Assembly (NCBI GenBank): GCA_963575745.1
Contig: CAUYUJ010003670.1
Coordinates: forward strand, 356,086 to 420,085
Direction of reading: 5' to 3'
Length of the DNA stretch: 64,000 nt
Source: Prorocentrum cordatum
Taxonomy: Eukaryota; Sar; Dinophyceae; Prorocentrales; Prorocentraceae
The notes under the pieces are model-generated. The model did not search any database and was not told the origin of the DNA. It was given only the letters and a program-made list of their open reading frames with translations. The position numbers and the translations under genes are program-made. Positions 20,823-32,564 of this stretch are shown one piece after another (positions within the stretch are counted from its first letter, which is position 1; every line of letters starts with the position of its first letter).

Positions 20823-21334
20823 GGGGGCCCATGCCGTGGCCACGGGAAGCTCCCTGCCAGGGGCCCCGGGACGCAGGGCGAGGCCCGCTCTCTTCGAGCA
20901 CACCCCTCGGAGGTCTGCGCCCGCCCGGCCTCCGCGCCCCCGGACCTCCGACGCGCCGCCACGCAGTTTGCTCTGGCGCGCGGCCTTCGTCTCGGGGAGG
21001 GCGTCGCGGGCACCAGGTCGGCCGCCGCCTCGGGCGCGGCGGGCTCGACGTGGGTCTGCCGCGGCCTGCCGTGGGCTTGCCGTGGTGTCGGCCGTCCACC
21101 CGTGTGCGTTCAGGACCAGCGGCGCGGCGACATGTTTTGTATTTTTCAATGTGCGGCCCCTGGAGCTCTGGACCACTTTCCCGGGGACCCGGTTTTCGTC
21201 CCGGATCGTTTTTGGACGGCCCCTGGGGGCCCAGCGAGGGCCCCCAGGCGCCGAAAACGGTAAGAGCCTCCCTTCTCCTAAGATAGGGGTCCTGTTGTCA
21301 GAAAGAGCGTGTTCTACCGCTGCTGGCAGAAAAC
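20823..21334. other. No gene recognised
   Basis: GC-rich sequence. The frames through it are extensions of the GGA-repeat frames. Confidence 0.3.
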
Positions 21335-22980
21335 GGGGGGGGTCACTACCGGTTCGAACCCCTCCCCCCCCCCCCCCCCCGGAAAACCGGGGGGGGTCAC
21401 TACCGGTTCGAACCCCCCCCCCCCCCAGCTCATCATGAAAAGGGGGGGGGGTCACTACCGGTTCGAACCCCCCCCCCCTCGAAAACCGAGTGGGGGTGCG
21501 GACAGTGGTGGGGACGGTGTTGGTGGGGACAGTGGTGAGGGGACAGCGGGACAGTGGTGGGGACAGTGGGGGGACAGTGGGACAGTGGTGGGGACGGTAG
21601 TGGTGGGGACAGTGGTGGGGACAATGGTGGGAACAGGGGGGACAGTGGACAGTGGTGGGAACGGTGGTGGTGGGGACAGTGGTGTGGGGACAGTGGGAAT
21701 GAGGTGGAAACACTGGGACAGTGGAGGGTACAATGGTGGTGGGGACACTGGTAAAGGCGGTGGCGAGGACGGCGGTGGGACAATGGGACAGAGGTGCAGT
21801 GGGGACAGTGGTGGGGACAGTGGGGACAGTGGTGGAAACAGTGGGACAGCTCAGTGGGACAGCGGAGGAGTCAGTGGGACAGTGGGGACAGTGGGGATAG
21901 GCAGTGGTTGGGTCCGTGGAGACAGTGGGGAGAGTGGAACCGTGGTGGGAACAGTTGTGGGAACAGTGGGGACAGTGCGACAGTGGTGGGGGCATTGGTG
22001 GGGACAATAGGGACGGTGGTGGAACCAGTGGGGACAGTGGTGGTGAGGACAGTGGTGCTGGGAACAACAGTGGGGGATGTGATGCGAGCGGTGGTAGGGA
22101 CTGGGAGTCGTTTGCTCGCGGTGCGTGGGGGGGGGTCGAACCGGTAGTGACCCCCCTGCGGTTTTCGAGGGGGGGGGGGTTCCAACCGGTAGTGACCCCT
22201 CCCGGTTTTCCGGATCCACAGTGGACAGTGGTGGGAACGGTGGTGGTGGGGACAGTGGTGTGGGGACAGTGGGAATGAGGTGGAAACACTGGGACAGTGG
22301 AGGGTACAATGGTGGTGGGGACACTGGTAAAGGCGGTGGCGAGGACGGCGGTGGGACAATGGGACAGAGGTACAGTGGGGACAGTGGTGGGGACAGTGGG
22401 GACAGTGGTGGAAACAGTGGGACAGCTCAGTGGGACAGCGGAGGAGTCAGTGGGACAGTGGGGACAGTGGGGATAGGCAGTGGTTGGGTCCGTGGAGACA
22501 GTGGGGAGAGTGGAACCGTGGTGGGAACAGTTGTGGGAACAGTGGGGACAGTGCGACAGTGGTGGGGGCATTGGTGGGGACAATAGGGACGGTGGTGGAA
22601 CCAGTGGGGACAGTGGTGGTGAGGACAGTGGTGCTGGGAACAACAGTGGGGGATGTGATGCGAGCGGTGGTAGGGACCGGGAGTCGTTTGCTCGCGGTGC
22701 GTGGGGGGGGGGTCGAACCGGTAGTGACCCCCCTGCGGTTTTCGAGGGGGGGGGGGGGGGGGGGGGGTTCCAACCGGTAGTGACCCCCCGGTTTTCCGGA
22801 TCCGGAGGCGGGGGGGGGGGGGCAGGGTTCGAACCGGTAGTGACCCCCCCGGTTTTCGAGGGGGAGGGGGGGGGGGGGAGGGGTTAGGGGAGGGGGGGGT
22901 TTTGCCGGGAGGGAGGGGGGGGGGGGGGAGGGGTTCCGGCAGGGGGGGGGGAATTTTCGGAGGGGGGGGGGGGGAGACCC
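21335..22980. repeat. Duplicated ACAGTGGTGGGG minisatellite bracketed by inverted motifs
   Basis: The core is a GGGACAGTGGTGG-type minisatellite. A segment of about 530 bp (21642-22170) is repeated almost identically at 22218-22750 (offset 576), with differences such as GAGGTGCAG versus GAGGTACAG. The left side (21340-21475) has three copies of GGTCACTACCGGTTCGAAC; the right side (22128-22850) has several copies of its reverse complement, each flanked by G or C runs of 7-20 bases. Confidence 0.85.
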
Positions 22981-23943
22981 CCGGGTTCCGGAGGAAAAGG
23001 TTGGCATTTTTCCACAGTAAAGCGGCGGTGGATCACGCTCTCTCTGTTGTCACCATGGCACCTGCGGCTTCTCCTCCTCTTCTCCTCCCCATGCTCCTCT
23101 TCTCTCCTCTCCGTAACGTTGCCATCACACTCGATTCACCTCATACTTAGACTCACTCGCGTTAAGGCGCATTCCTACTCAGACTCACTTATAGCCGTAC
23201 TTTTCCATACAGAGGCTCACTGCCACTCAGACTCATTCCCACTCAAGCTCAGAACTTACACTCCCCCATACTGGGCCTCACAAACGCACAGACTAACTCA
23301 AACCCAGATGACTCACACTCGGAGTCACTCACACTCAGACTTCCTCACCCTCAGACCCACTTACAGTCAGACTCGACCCATACTCAGACTTACTTCTACT
23401 TAGACTCGCTCGCACGCGCACTCATTCACACTCAGGCTTGCTCATTTGCGTGCCCGATCGCGGCCAGGTGGGGGATGTCTCAGGCGGTTTGCCTGTTTGG
23501 GTGCCCTTCGCTGCTTGGTACGCAGCCCACGTCCTCTCGGCGGCACCCCGTGAAGATCTGCCGCACGTCCTCTCGGTGGCACCCCGTGAAGGTCTGCACG
23601 ATCTGAGCGGCTCTGTCCTCTCCCTCGCTCTGCTCCTCTTCTTTTCGTTCGGCGCGCCCCGCCTTCAGCCCGACCAGTGCCTGACCGCTTCCGCACCTTT
23701 GCGCCAGCTGTCCCCCCCAAAATCGGTGCCCATGCTGCACGCTCGCCTGCTTCCAGACCACATCGTGAGGATGTCTCGAGCGAGGCGCTGCTTTCGGCAC
23801 TCGCGGGGAGCCGCCGAGCTTCAGCCCGACGCCTGAGACTGCACCGCCCTCCCACTCCCTTCCAGGGGCTCCTCGTCGTCGTCGTCGCCGCCGTCGCCGT
23901 CGTCGTCGTCCTCCTCCCCCTCCTCCTTCTGCCCGCCCCCCCC
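22981..23943. other. No gene; CACTCAGACTC-rich stretch and small duplication
   Basis: 23140-23440 is enriched in ACTCAGACTCAC-type words. At 23529-23596 a 34-base CACGTCCTCTCGG(C/T)GGCACC unit occurs twice in tandem. 23870-23943 is CGTCGTC/CTCCTC pyrimidine-rich DNA leading straight into the spliced-leader relic. Confidence 0.45.
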
Positions 23944-23965
23944 TCCGTAGCCATTTTGGCTCAAG
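23944..23965 (+). other. Perfect spliced-leader relic (LINE copy B 5' end)
   Basis: All 22 positions match the dinoflagellate spliced leader (core TAGCCATTTTGGCTCAAG, first base T allowed by the D ambiguity). It lies 109 bases upstream of the ORF1 ATG. In living cells this leader is added by trans-splicing and is not encoded next to genes, so its presence here shows retroposition of a mature mRNA. Confidence 0.93.
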
Positions 23966-24074
23966 TCGGGGACAGGCCCCTTTTGAGCGCGGCAGCTCTC
24001 TTCAGAGGGCGATCTGGGGTCAGACCCAGGCGGACACTCCATCTCCCCAGCCGCCTCATTTTGTGAGCGGCCAC

Positions 24075-25052
24075 ATGGCGGGCAGCGCAGCGACGGCTCC
24101 TGGCGATGACACGCTCGCTCGCATACTCTCGGGCATCGAGGGACTCGGCACGCGCATGACCCAGGTCGAGGGCCACCTCGGCGACATGAAGGCCATCAGG
24201 GAAGAGGTCTTCGCGCATCATCAGAAGTTCGAAGTTCTCGCCGAGCAGTTGGCTAGCGTGCAGGCCACAACGGACGTGATGAGCGACGCGCTGGCAAATC
24301 TAGGGGAATCCGACGTCATCAAGAGACTGCAGACCCAAGCCGGCACCACCGCGCTGCAGCTGAAGGAGTTGGCTGGACAGGTGGCCAACGACACTCGTTC
24401 TACAGCCAGTGGATCCACTCTCGCGTCTACGCTGGGGTCTAAGAGGGCTCGCACCGCAGGTCCTGAGACTTATGGTGGCACTGCGACGCCTGAGAGCAAT
24501 CCGTGTAAGGTTTGGATTGGCGGATTTCCTCGGCCTGTCCTAGCTAAAGTGATGATCGCCTTCGCCGACACGATCAAGAAGCAGGGTCTCGTGCCGCAGG
24601 ACGTGCCCTTCTCGACGTGGGCGCACAACCTCAACTCCTCCTTCAGCATCGAATTCGAATCTGACATGAACGCCAGGGACTTCGTGGACCAGGTTCGGGC
24701 CAAGGGCATGCGCTGGACGGACCCGAAGACATTCGTGCAGACTCCCATGCGTGCGCGGCTGGATGCCCCATCTTCGGTCAGGCGTCGTAACAAGGCGCTC
24801 GGATTGCTGTGGACGCGTGTTTCTGACCATCTTCGAGAAATCAACGGATGGCGCCAGGGCATGAAGCTGGGATCTCAAGGCTTCAAGGGCACCCTCTTCT
24901 TGACGGAGAACGATGAGTGCAGCGTGCTCTTCCAGGTTGAGGAGCTTGAGCAGGACCAGTTCGACGTGAAACCTGAGCTGGAGAACTTGGCGGCTATCGG
25001 CATCGACCAGCGCAAGGCCGAGTCCATGGCGGCCGTCATCATTCCACGCTAG
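24075..25052 (+). CDS. LINE copy B ORF1 protein (RNA-binding, coiled coil)
   Basis: ATG 24075 was chosen as the first Met in the open frame; it gives 325 residues to TAG 25050-25052. Residues about 10-120 are charged with heptad character (GIEGLGTRMTQVEGHLGDM, FEVLAEQLASVQATTD), suggesting a coiled coil for trimer or multimer formation. Residues about 140-230 begin PCKVWIGGFPRPVLAKVMIA and contain SSFSIEFESDMNARDF, resembling RNP-type strands of an RRM. This is the L1-type ORF1 plan: coiled coil plus RRM, then a C-terminal domain. It would coat element RNA. The spacing to ORF2 is short. No stop or frameshift is seen, so the protein may still be made. Confidence 0.75.
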   Translation: MAGSAATAPGDDTLARILSGIEGLGTRMTQVEGHLGDMKAIREEVFAHHQKFEVLAEQLASVQATTDVMSDALANLGESDVIKRLQTQAGTTALQLKELAGQVANDTRSTASGSTLASTLGSKRARTAGPETYGGTATPESNPCKVWIGGFPRPVLAKVMIAFADTIKKQGLVPQDVPFSTWAHNLNSSFSIEFESDMNARDFVDQVRAKGMRWTDPKTFVQTPMRARLDAPSSVRRRNKALGLLWTRVSDHLREINGWRQGMKLGSQGFKGTLFLTENDECSVLFQVEELEQDQFDVKPELENLAAIGIDQRKAESMAAVIIPR

Positions 25053-25139
25053 GAAACTACCTTGCTGCCTCGGACATGTACTGGGCTGTTCCTCTACACC
25101 CGAGATGGGCAGGCCCCTGCGGCCGACTCTGGTGTACCT

Positions 25140-28100
25140 ATGGGTGCCGCTTTGCAGCACGGGCACGAAGTTGTCACGTCGAGCATTGCAACGTCTTCCT
25201 ATCCTGCCCCAGCGGCACGCATGGATCCTCCTCGCTTTGCGGGCGCTGCAGGGGGTGACGTACCGACCTCTGAGGCGCGCACTGATCCCCCTGCCAGCCT
25301 TGCGAGCAGTGAGGTAGGTGAAGTACCGACCGCTGGGGCTGCCAATGGTATTGTCCTGTCTTCACAAGCCCTTCAATTACATGAGAGACGTACTGAGAAT
25401 TCAAAGTCCAGCGACAGCACGAGCTCGTCCACTTCGTCTTCGTCTTCCTGTTCCTCTGGTTCTTCGTCGAGTGCCACTGCATCTGGGGCTTCTTCCTCCT
25501 CATCTACGTGTGGGTCCGCTGCAGACAGGCCTGACTTCGAAGGGCTCGCGCCTTTCGTGCCTGACCAGCCTTTCGCGATCTGTACGTGGAACGTGCGCTC
25601 CCTTTTTCGGTGCCACCTATGCTCCCCAAGCCTCTCACCGTGCTAAGTACGATAAGATAGTATCACTCTGTTCCAGATATGACATTGTCGGTATCCAGGA
25701 AGCTCGTGGGTCTCAGGAGCATCTTGAATATCTTTGCAAGGAAGTTTATCAAGCTTTTGGTGTTGGTGCATTTCTGGATTCGACGACGTCTGGAGGCTGC
25801 TTTATCCTTCTTCACCCCAAACTTCAGAGGCTGTTCCGTCACGCAGAGCACGTTATCATTGAAAAAGGCAGTATGCATAGCCTTACGCTCTACAACAACA
25901 AACAATGTCTGCAAATCATCAACATGCATCCCGACCACAATCATCAGCCCATTATCAAGCAAACTCAACTTCGACGCGTTCGGCGGTCTCTGGTTCCCGC
26001 GAGGTGTTGCTCGCAGATTTTACTCGGCGATTTCAACTTTGCTGCCAGAGGTGCAGGGTCTCACCATGCGAACGGACGTTTCGTCAGCAGCGGCCAGGGC
26101 ACGGCTAAGGAGTTCGATGGGCTCTTTCCCCACCTCGCTGATGTGGACCAGGCTTCTTTCACGCACAGGGTCGAGGGCTGGCAGGATGAGCGCAAAATCG
26201 TTGTGTCTCTGGGGCGCCTGGACCGCATCTATGTGAGCTTTCCCGCTGGTGATCGTTGTGATCTCCACCCGGCGTCCAAAACCCTCGGCTCCCCGGCGGA
26301 CCTCAAGGAGTTGTCTGATCACATCCCCGTGACGCTCTCGCTCCAGCCTTCTACCAGTTGCCCCAGTCGCACCCCGTCCTGGGTCACCAAGCACCCGAGG
26401 TACCCCGAGGTTGTCGAGGCCACTATTGCTGATGCTGGTGGCCTGTCCGGGGACCCGTTAGAGGCCAGTGTCGAAGTTCGTGACTGTCTGGTTGGGGCCG
26501 CCAAAGCCCTTAAGCGGGACCTGGACGAGTTGGGAGCTGTTTCAGAAGCCAGTCGTCTTTCGTGGGCTCTTGCGGCTCTTCGCGCGGTCAGGTCTGGCAT
26601 TTCTGCGGTTCTCTACAGGGCCCTGAAGGCGTACCCGTTGCTCGACTCCTTCTTTTGCTTCAAAAACTGCTGTCTTACTAGACATACTGAGTTTCATGCG
26701 CTTCTTGGAGGTCTCCAGAACCAGGTTGTAGATGCGGAGATGGAGGAGATCAGGCAGAATGAGCACATCTCAGAGGCTAAGAGGGTTGGCAAGATTAACT
26801 CCCTGTACGCGTGCAAGAGTGTCTGGAGGACCAAGAACCGCAAGCATGGCCTTGGCGCTGTTTCAGACCCTGCAGGCTCACCTCTGTTTGAAGCTGACGA
26901 GACTTGTCAGGAGCTCGCCAGGTACTGGGGCCAGGTGCACAAAAAGGTTGCTGTCTCACGGGGCGCTTTGAGGTGCTTTGAACCGTTCGTCCAAGAGGTC
27001 CCCCCCGAGATCCGTTGGGAGCTGTCTTTCGACCAGTTCTTGAATATGATGGAACGGATTCCAGACAGCGCGCCTGGACCCGACGGTATTCCGTTCTCTG
27101 GATGGGCTCGTGCGGGCGACACGGCCACCAGGACATTTTACTCGCTCTACCTCCACATTCTCCAGGCTGGCTCCACCCCCCTCAACTTTAACGATGCCAT
27201 GGCAGCCTTTCTCGCGAAGGGCGACGAGCCCGCCGACGCGAGCTTCGTGGTTCGGGCTCCAGAGAAGACGCGACCGATTTCTCTCTCTGACACGGACAAC
27301 AAGATTGCGTCAGTTGCGATCAATATTCCTCTCGGGACCGTTTGCCAACGTGTTGTTTTTCAGCAACAACGGGGCTTTGTCAGGGGCCGTCAGATGCTAG
27401 GAAACATCCTGGACCTGGAATCCAAGTGTCTTCACTGGCTAGTCCAGCAGAGTATGCAGAAGTGCGGCTACGTCTTTTTCGATGTGAAAGCCGCGTTCCC
27501 CAGCTTGATTCACGCGGCCCTCATGTTCACCCTGCATAGGATGCGATTTCCAAGGCATATCATAAAAGCGATCCAGGCCCTGTACTCCAATGTTTTCATC
27601 GCCGTCTCTTTCAGGGGCAATCGTAAGCACGGTTTCATCCTGGCCAGGGGCATTGAGCAGGGGTGTCCGATGTCGGGCTCGTTATTTGCTCTGGCGTACG
27701 ATCCCATCTTGCGCATGCTGGCTTGCAAGCTGCCGAGACCATTGCACGAGCTCGGAGCCTTCGCTGACGATTGCGGCATGGCCAGCAGTAGCCTCGAGGT
27801 GTCTTTCCCGATCGCTATCGATATCTGGGTCTTGGCTGGAGCGGCCTTTGGGCTGCACATTCACATCGAGAAAGCGATCGTCGTCTTGGCGGGGAAATAC
27901 TCGGAGCAGGAGTTTCGGAAATCGACAGCTCGCCTAGGGAAACTTGCCAAGTGTCAGGTCTGCGCGGTCGCGAGGTACCTGGGGATCATGATGGGGGACA
28001 AGGGGTGTTCGGAAAGCTGGGCCTGTCCTGTGGCCAAGTTCAGGGAGCGTTCGTACATGGTCCAGGGGCTCGACCTAGGGCTCGTGAAGTCCATCTCGCA

Positions 28101-29142
28101 CTTTAATATGCTCTGTATGTCTGTTCTGTCCTGCGTCGGGCAGCTGTGCGCGCCCACGCCCGAGGTTCTTAAGGAAGAAGAGAGGATGCTTCAGGTGATC
28201 GTCCGTGGGCCCTTCAATGCCATCCCGTCCCAGGACCTTCAGAACCTTCAGAGCATCGGGTTTCCGATCCAGGCTGCGTCTGTGCGTGTGCGCAGTCAGG
28301 CTGCTTGTTTTCGTGTTGCTGAACGCGTTGAAGCTTTCTCTGAAGCAGTGGAGCTCCTTTTCAGCTTCAGCACCACTGACGAGTGCTGCATTGCATGGCA
28401 GAATCACCCGTTGTGGAAAGGGAGCGTGATGAAAAACCTGTACGACAATTACTCGGCGCTCACCAGTATCCCTGCCGCCCCGAAAGAGGTCCCGCACATT
28501 CAGCGTGCCGTGGAAAAATATCTCACCAGCCTGAACAGCCAGAGCCCCCTCATCACGATTGTGAAGCGTGTCGAAAAGCTGGGTGAGCCTCTGAGTAGGA
28601 GTGAGGGCCAAAATCTCAGGCTCGCCTTTCTCAGGATCAAGGATAAGGTCCCATCCTGTGTTCTCTCGGTGTTTTTAAAATCGCTTTGTAATTGTTGGAC
28701 GTGCAGTGGGCGCTTCAAGGGTGCCACCAAACCATGTATAGCGTGCGGGCTAGATCAGGGCGACTCGCTCAAACATATTATCGAGTGCCCTCGTTTTTCG
28801 GTTGCCAGTCTCTTTCTCCCTCTCCTCCCGTCGGCCTTCATCTACTGCTCGTCTGTCCAGAAGCTTCAGGTGTATCGACTTTTCCCGATCCCGACAGATG
28901 CCTTAGTCAGTGTTGCTCTGTATTTTGACCTTATATATAGCATCTATCATCATCTCAAGCATCGCTCGTGCACGTCGCAGGCTATCTTTTACAGCACCAA
29001 AGCCCGAATCTCGCAGCTCGCTCGTCGTCAGAGTAATCTGTCTAGATTCTTCGGACAGGTTCACGGGGAGCCCGTCCCAGGCAGGCTCCAGCGTCATCGG
29101 CAGGTCTCTCTGCCCGCTGGACACGCAGGGCCGCCGCCCTAA
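25140..29142 (+). pseudogene. LINE copy B ORF2: endonuclease-reverse transcriptase, one frameshift
   Basis: From the likely ATG 25140, a Ser/Thr-rich N-terminus leads to the endonuclease start FAICTWNVRSLF (TWN at 25584-25592). The frame then shifts by one base in the C-T5-C tract at 25602-25608 and continues open to TAA 29140-29142. The second frame has the endonuclease motifs GIQEARGS, LLGDFNF, LDRIY and LSDHIPV, in order and intact. RT: RPISLSDTDNK, GYVFFDVKAAFPSLI (motif A), GIEQGCPMSGSLF (motif B) and FADD at 27760-27771 (motif C, both Asp present). The C-terminus has CNCWTC...CIACG...HIIEC, a zinc-knuckle-like cluster. Apart from the frameshift every catalytic residue I can name is present, so the break may be recent, a sequencing error or a true +1 shift. 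Confidence 0.85.
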
Positions 29143-30210
29143 GTTTTCGAATGCAGGTCATAGCATTCTTAGCCTTCCCCCGATGCGAGTTCCCTCCTGC
29201 CCGCCCCCCCCCCCCTCCGGGATACCGCCTCGACATCCTCGCCCTCGTCCTCGCTCGTCCTCGACTCCCCGGCCGGGTCGCTTCGCCGCCGGCGCGTCTT
29301 CGTCGGCGCGCCGCCGAACCCTGCCCAGCGCCTGACTCTTCCCCCCCCAGAAGCTCCTCGTAGTCCTCGTCCTCGTCCTTCCCCCCTCCCAGGGCCCATC
29401 TCGACCCGATCGATCCGATCCGATATCGATTCTGGCGGGCCCGATCAGCTTCGATTCCGATGTCTGGACGATCTGATACGGCCCAATGCTCGTGTGGGGT
29501 TGCTGTGCATCCTGGCGCGGCCGATCCGATCCGATTCCGCTTCTGCGCCGATGCGGCCCGATCCGACGCAGGTCCCGATCCGATCCGAGTCCCCGAGTCG
29601 ATGCCGATTGATCCTGCCTTCTCTTACTTCTCTTGCTGGTCCTCGCAGTCCGCGGACGTGGCGTGGCGCTCCTGGCGGCTGGACGGGGGCTGCCCGCAGC
29701 CCAGCTGTCCCTGGACCCGGCTGCAGTTCTGGGCCGGCCTCTTCCTCCTCCCCCCTCCATTATTTCCTTCCCCTCTGCCGCACGCGCCTCCCTCTTCCTC
29801 CCTCCCTCCTCCTCCTCCTCCTCCTCCTCCTCCTCCTCCTCCTCCTCCTCCTCCTTCCTCATCTTCGTCCGCCTCCTCCTCCTTCTTCTCCTGCTCCTGA
29901 TCCTCCTCTTCCTCTTTCTTCCTCCTCCTGGTTCTCCTCCTCCTCGTCGTCCTCCTCCTCCTCCTCCTCATTCTCCTCCTCCTTCTCCTCCTCCTCCTCC
30001 TTCTCCTCCCCGTCGCGCCCACTAGGTGCTGACTGACCGCGCCCTCAGCGCCGAGCCCTTTGCCTCAGGCTGCGCTCGCGGACCAGCGCCTCCTGCGAGA
30101 GTCCGAGGAGAACTCGCCTCTCCGTGGGTCTCTCTGGAGGGAGCTTTCGGAAGCCATCGGGCCCAGCGGAAGCATAGGCCACTGACGACTTAGTGCACTC
30201 ATTCTCACAA
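29143..30210. repeat. LINE 3' flank, GATCCGAT words and CTC repeat
   Basis: 29400-29600 is rich in CGATCCGAT words (degenerate minisatellite). 29805-30012 is CTC/TCC trinucleotide repeat. Long Ser, Pro, Leu and Glu frames here are repeat artefacts. Confidence 0.6.
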
Positions 30211-31668
30211 TGATCGACAGCTTGCTTGCACTCTCGGATGCGACGGCACAGCGTCTCAGGCCGCTCAGGAGGAAAGAGGCTGAGGAGGAGGAGAAGGAAG
30301 AGGAGGAGGAGGAGGTGAAGGAGGAGGAGGAGGAGGATGAGGAGGGAGGAGCCTGTAGCGATTGTAGGCCCAAGCCAGGCTCGAGTTGTGATGCTGCTGC
30401 GCAATTGCACAGCCATGCTCACCTCTATCCATGTAGCCTGTGGTGTTCCGTTATGGCTGCTTTGGATGGCGATGCTTTTTCTGACAGTTTTCTTTTGTTG
30501 CATATGTGTCTCGCTTCTGATATTCGTGCAGTTCGCGATCTCCCAGTTCTTCGGAGTGGAGTTTCCATCAGCGTCTCACCCTGTGCAGGCGGGCTGCACC
30601 AAGTTCGTGTCGATCACACCTGCTTTGGATTCCCTGAGTTGACCTGCCAATGCCGGCAAACACCGAACGTTGTTGCATCCTTGTCCTTGGTTATGCCAGC
30701 GTCGCCGCACTCGTACAGGAGCGGAGGTTTTTTACGGTGCGGAGCCTGTAATTACTCGTCTGGGTGATTATTTGGATTCTACCTCGGCTGCTACTTTTGC
30801 TCCTCTGGGTCCAGCTGCCGCTGACTTTCGCCCTCTGCAGGCGCCGGTCGCTGCGCTATTGCAACATGATCTGCATCCGGAGCTGCTGAATTCGCCATGG
30901 CCCGTTCTGGATACAGCAGTCGCGCTAATTGAAGTTCGTTCTACGATTACATTGTTGGTACAACGTATCGGGCCACACTCGCCATGCCTCGCGAAGCCGT
31001 GCGCGGCGTTGGAAGATCAATTTGAGTCCTTTGCTTCGCGGGTGCAGAAGACTGAGAGCGATATTCGGGCTCTTAGTGCGGATCTGGGTCCTGCAATAGA
31101 GCGCTCGTTGCACGCGCGTCTTCAATAACCTCGACTGACTGATCTTGCTGCCTCGATAAAAAAGGAAAGGAAGCACATCAAGCTAGCGGAGGCAAACGAA
31201 GCGGACGCTCGCAGGGTACATGCCTTGAAGGATGAGTTTCTCGACGCATTGCGGGACAAGCTCGATGGGCTGCAAATTGCGATTCTCGACCGTGTTGACG
31301 CCAAGGAAAGCTTTGCGAAGGTGCTGAATGCAGCCTTGGATGCAGCGACGGGCATCGGTGCGGGCGAAGAGTCTCTGCCGCAGAATTCGGTGGACAAACA
31401 TGCTGTCGGTGGCTACGCAGTTGCCCTGCGTGGTTTGCAGCAGAAGCTGTGCAGTTACAAGTTTTGTGTAGCGAAGGGCTTGAAATGACAGGGTGAGAGT
31501 GCGCCTCAAATCTTCTCGCGTGTGGAAAAAGCTTCAAGAAATCTAGCCTACTAGTCATCAAGGCTGGCTTGCTCACTGATAGTGATAGCGAGGAGGAGCT
31601 GGATGTGAAGGGTTCTCTACCGCCAACTTCAACGTGCTCTGAGCTGGCTGGCGCCGCCCGCTCCCCCT
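30211..31668 (+). pseudogene. Unrecognised decayed ORF with coiled-coil character
   Basis: One frame runs from about 30712 (EVFYGAEPVITRLGDYLD) through LEDQFESFASRVQKTESDIRALSADLGPAI to TAA at 31126-31128. It then continues in the same frame as LTDLAASIKKERKHIKLAE, ALKDEFLDALRDKLDGLQIA and LRGLQQKLCSYKF to TGA 31486-31488. Removing the single internal stop gives about 270 residues of amphipathic, charged helix. A short acidic piece (LLTDSDSEEELDVKGS) in another frame at 31540-31668 could be its continuation. Upstream (30450-30760) another frame has MAALDGDAFSDSFLLLHMCL. I do not recognise the family; it may be a host gene remnant or an element ORF1. Confidence 0.4.
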
Positions 31669-32564
31669 AAGGTTGAACGAGCTTTCTTGGTTTCAATGCG
31701 GGGAGGAGGTTGGAGGGAGTGAAAGGAGAAGGAGGAGGAAGAGGACGAGGATGAGGCGGAGGCGAAAGGAGAGGCAAGCTAAGCGCACTCGTGCCATATC
31801 TGGCATTCTACCATCCCGCCCATCCGTTCCCATAGCGCTGAGCTCTTCTCAATCCGCCGCAAAGGGAGTCAGAGTCAAAAGGACACCGTCGTGTAATGCA
31901 CAATCAGAAGAACGGAGCTGTGTACACGGGATGAGGAGGAGGTGGCGGATGAGTGGGAGAATGAGCAGGAGGAAAAGGAACATGAGAAAGGAGGAGCTGG
32001 ACGACGAAGAACAGCAGCAGCATGAGTTGGAGTTGTATGAGCATGAAGTGCAGGAGGACCATGGGGGAACGCGAGAGAACGATGAGGGATTCGGATCCAG
32101 AGCAGCGGCCCGCGCCCGCCGGGGCGAACGACGGGAGCACTCAGCGCCGACCTCAAGGGAGGCGTACGCTTCAGCGGGAGCACCGTTTGAACAGCCGACA
32201 ACGCTCCGACCGAGACATCGGTAGAACATCTATGGCGCCGCGCCGTTACTTCCAACTAGCAGCCTTACGACCGTCCCGTGGAGAACGCCTCGACAACCAG
32301 GGCAAACTTCGCTTCGGACGCAAGGTTTGCAGTGAGTTTGCTGTGGTGTCGGCTTCGTCTGCTTCGGCGCGTTCAGAAAAAAAAAAACGACACGGCGACA
32401 GATCAACGTTTCAAAATCTGCGGTTCGAGCAACAAGCGAAGGCAGAGAGGGCCGTTCTCAGCACACAGTCGGAGGAGAGATGATCGTAGTATACATCTGA
32501 CGCCGGAATGGGGAGGCTGGAGACGAGAACATGACCAGAACAAAAACAACAATAACCAGGAGGA
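31669..32564. other. No gene; GA-rich and mixed sequence
   Basis: 31700-32050 is rich in GGAGGA/GAGGAAG words. Frames through it are Arg- and Glu-rich and unconvincing. Confidence 0.35.

Larger units (their letters stand above)
23944..29200 (+). mobile_element. Nearly intact non-LTR retrotransposon (LINE copy B)
   Basis: Leader relic, 109-base 5' UTR, ORF1 (24075-25052), short spacer, ORF2 (to 29142). Both ORFs have long uninterrupted frames, with one frameshift in the endonuclease. The 3' boundary is not certain; no poly(A) or clear target duplication is visible, and 29200 is an estimate. This LINE differs clearly in RT sequence from copy A. Confidence 0.85.

Noticed and set aside
20520-22643. 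707-codon minus-strand ORF rich in Thr, Pro and His
   Set aside because: It runs through the ACAGTGGTGGGG minisatellite and the GGA tract; no unique protein sequence.
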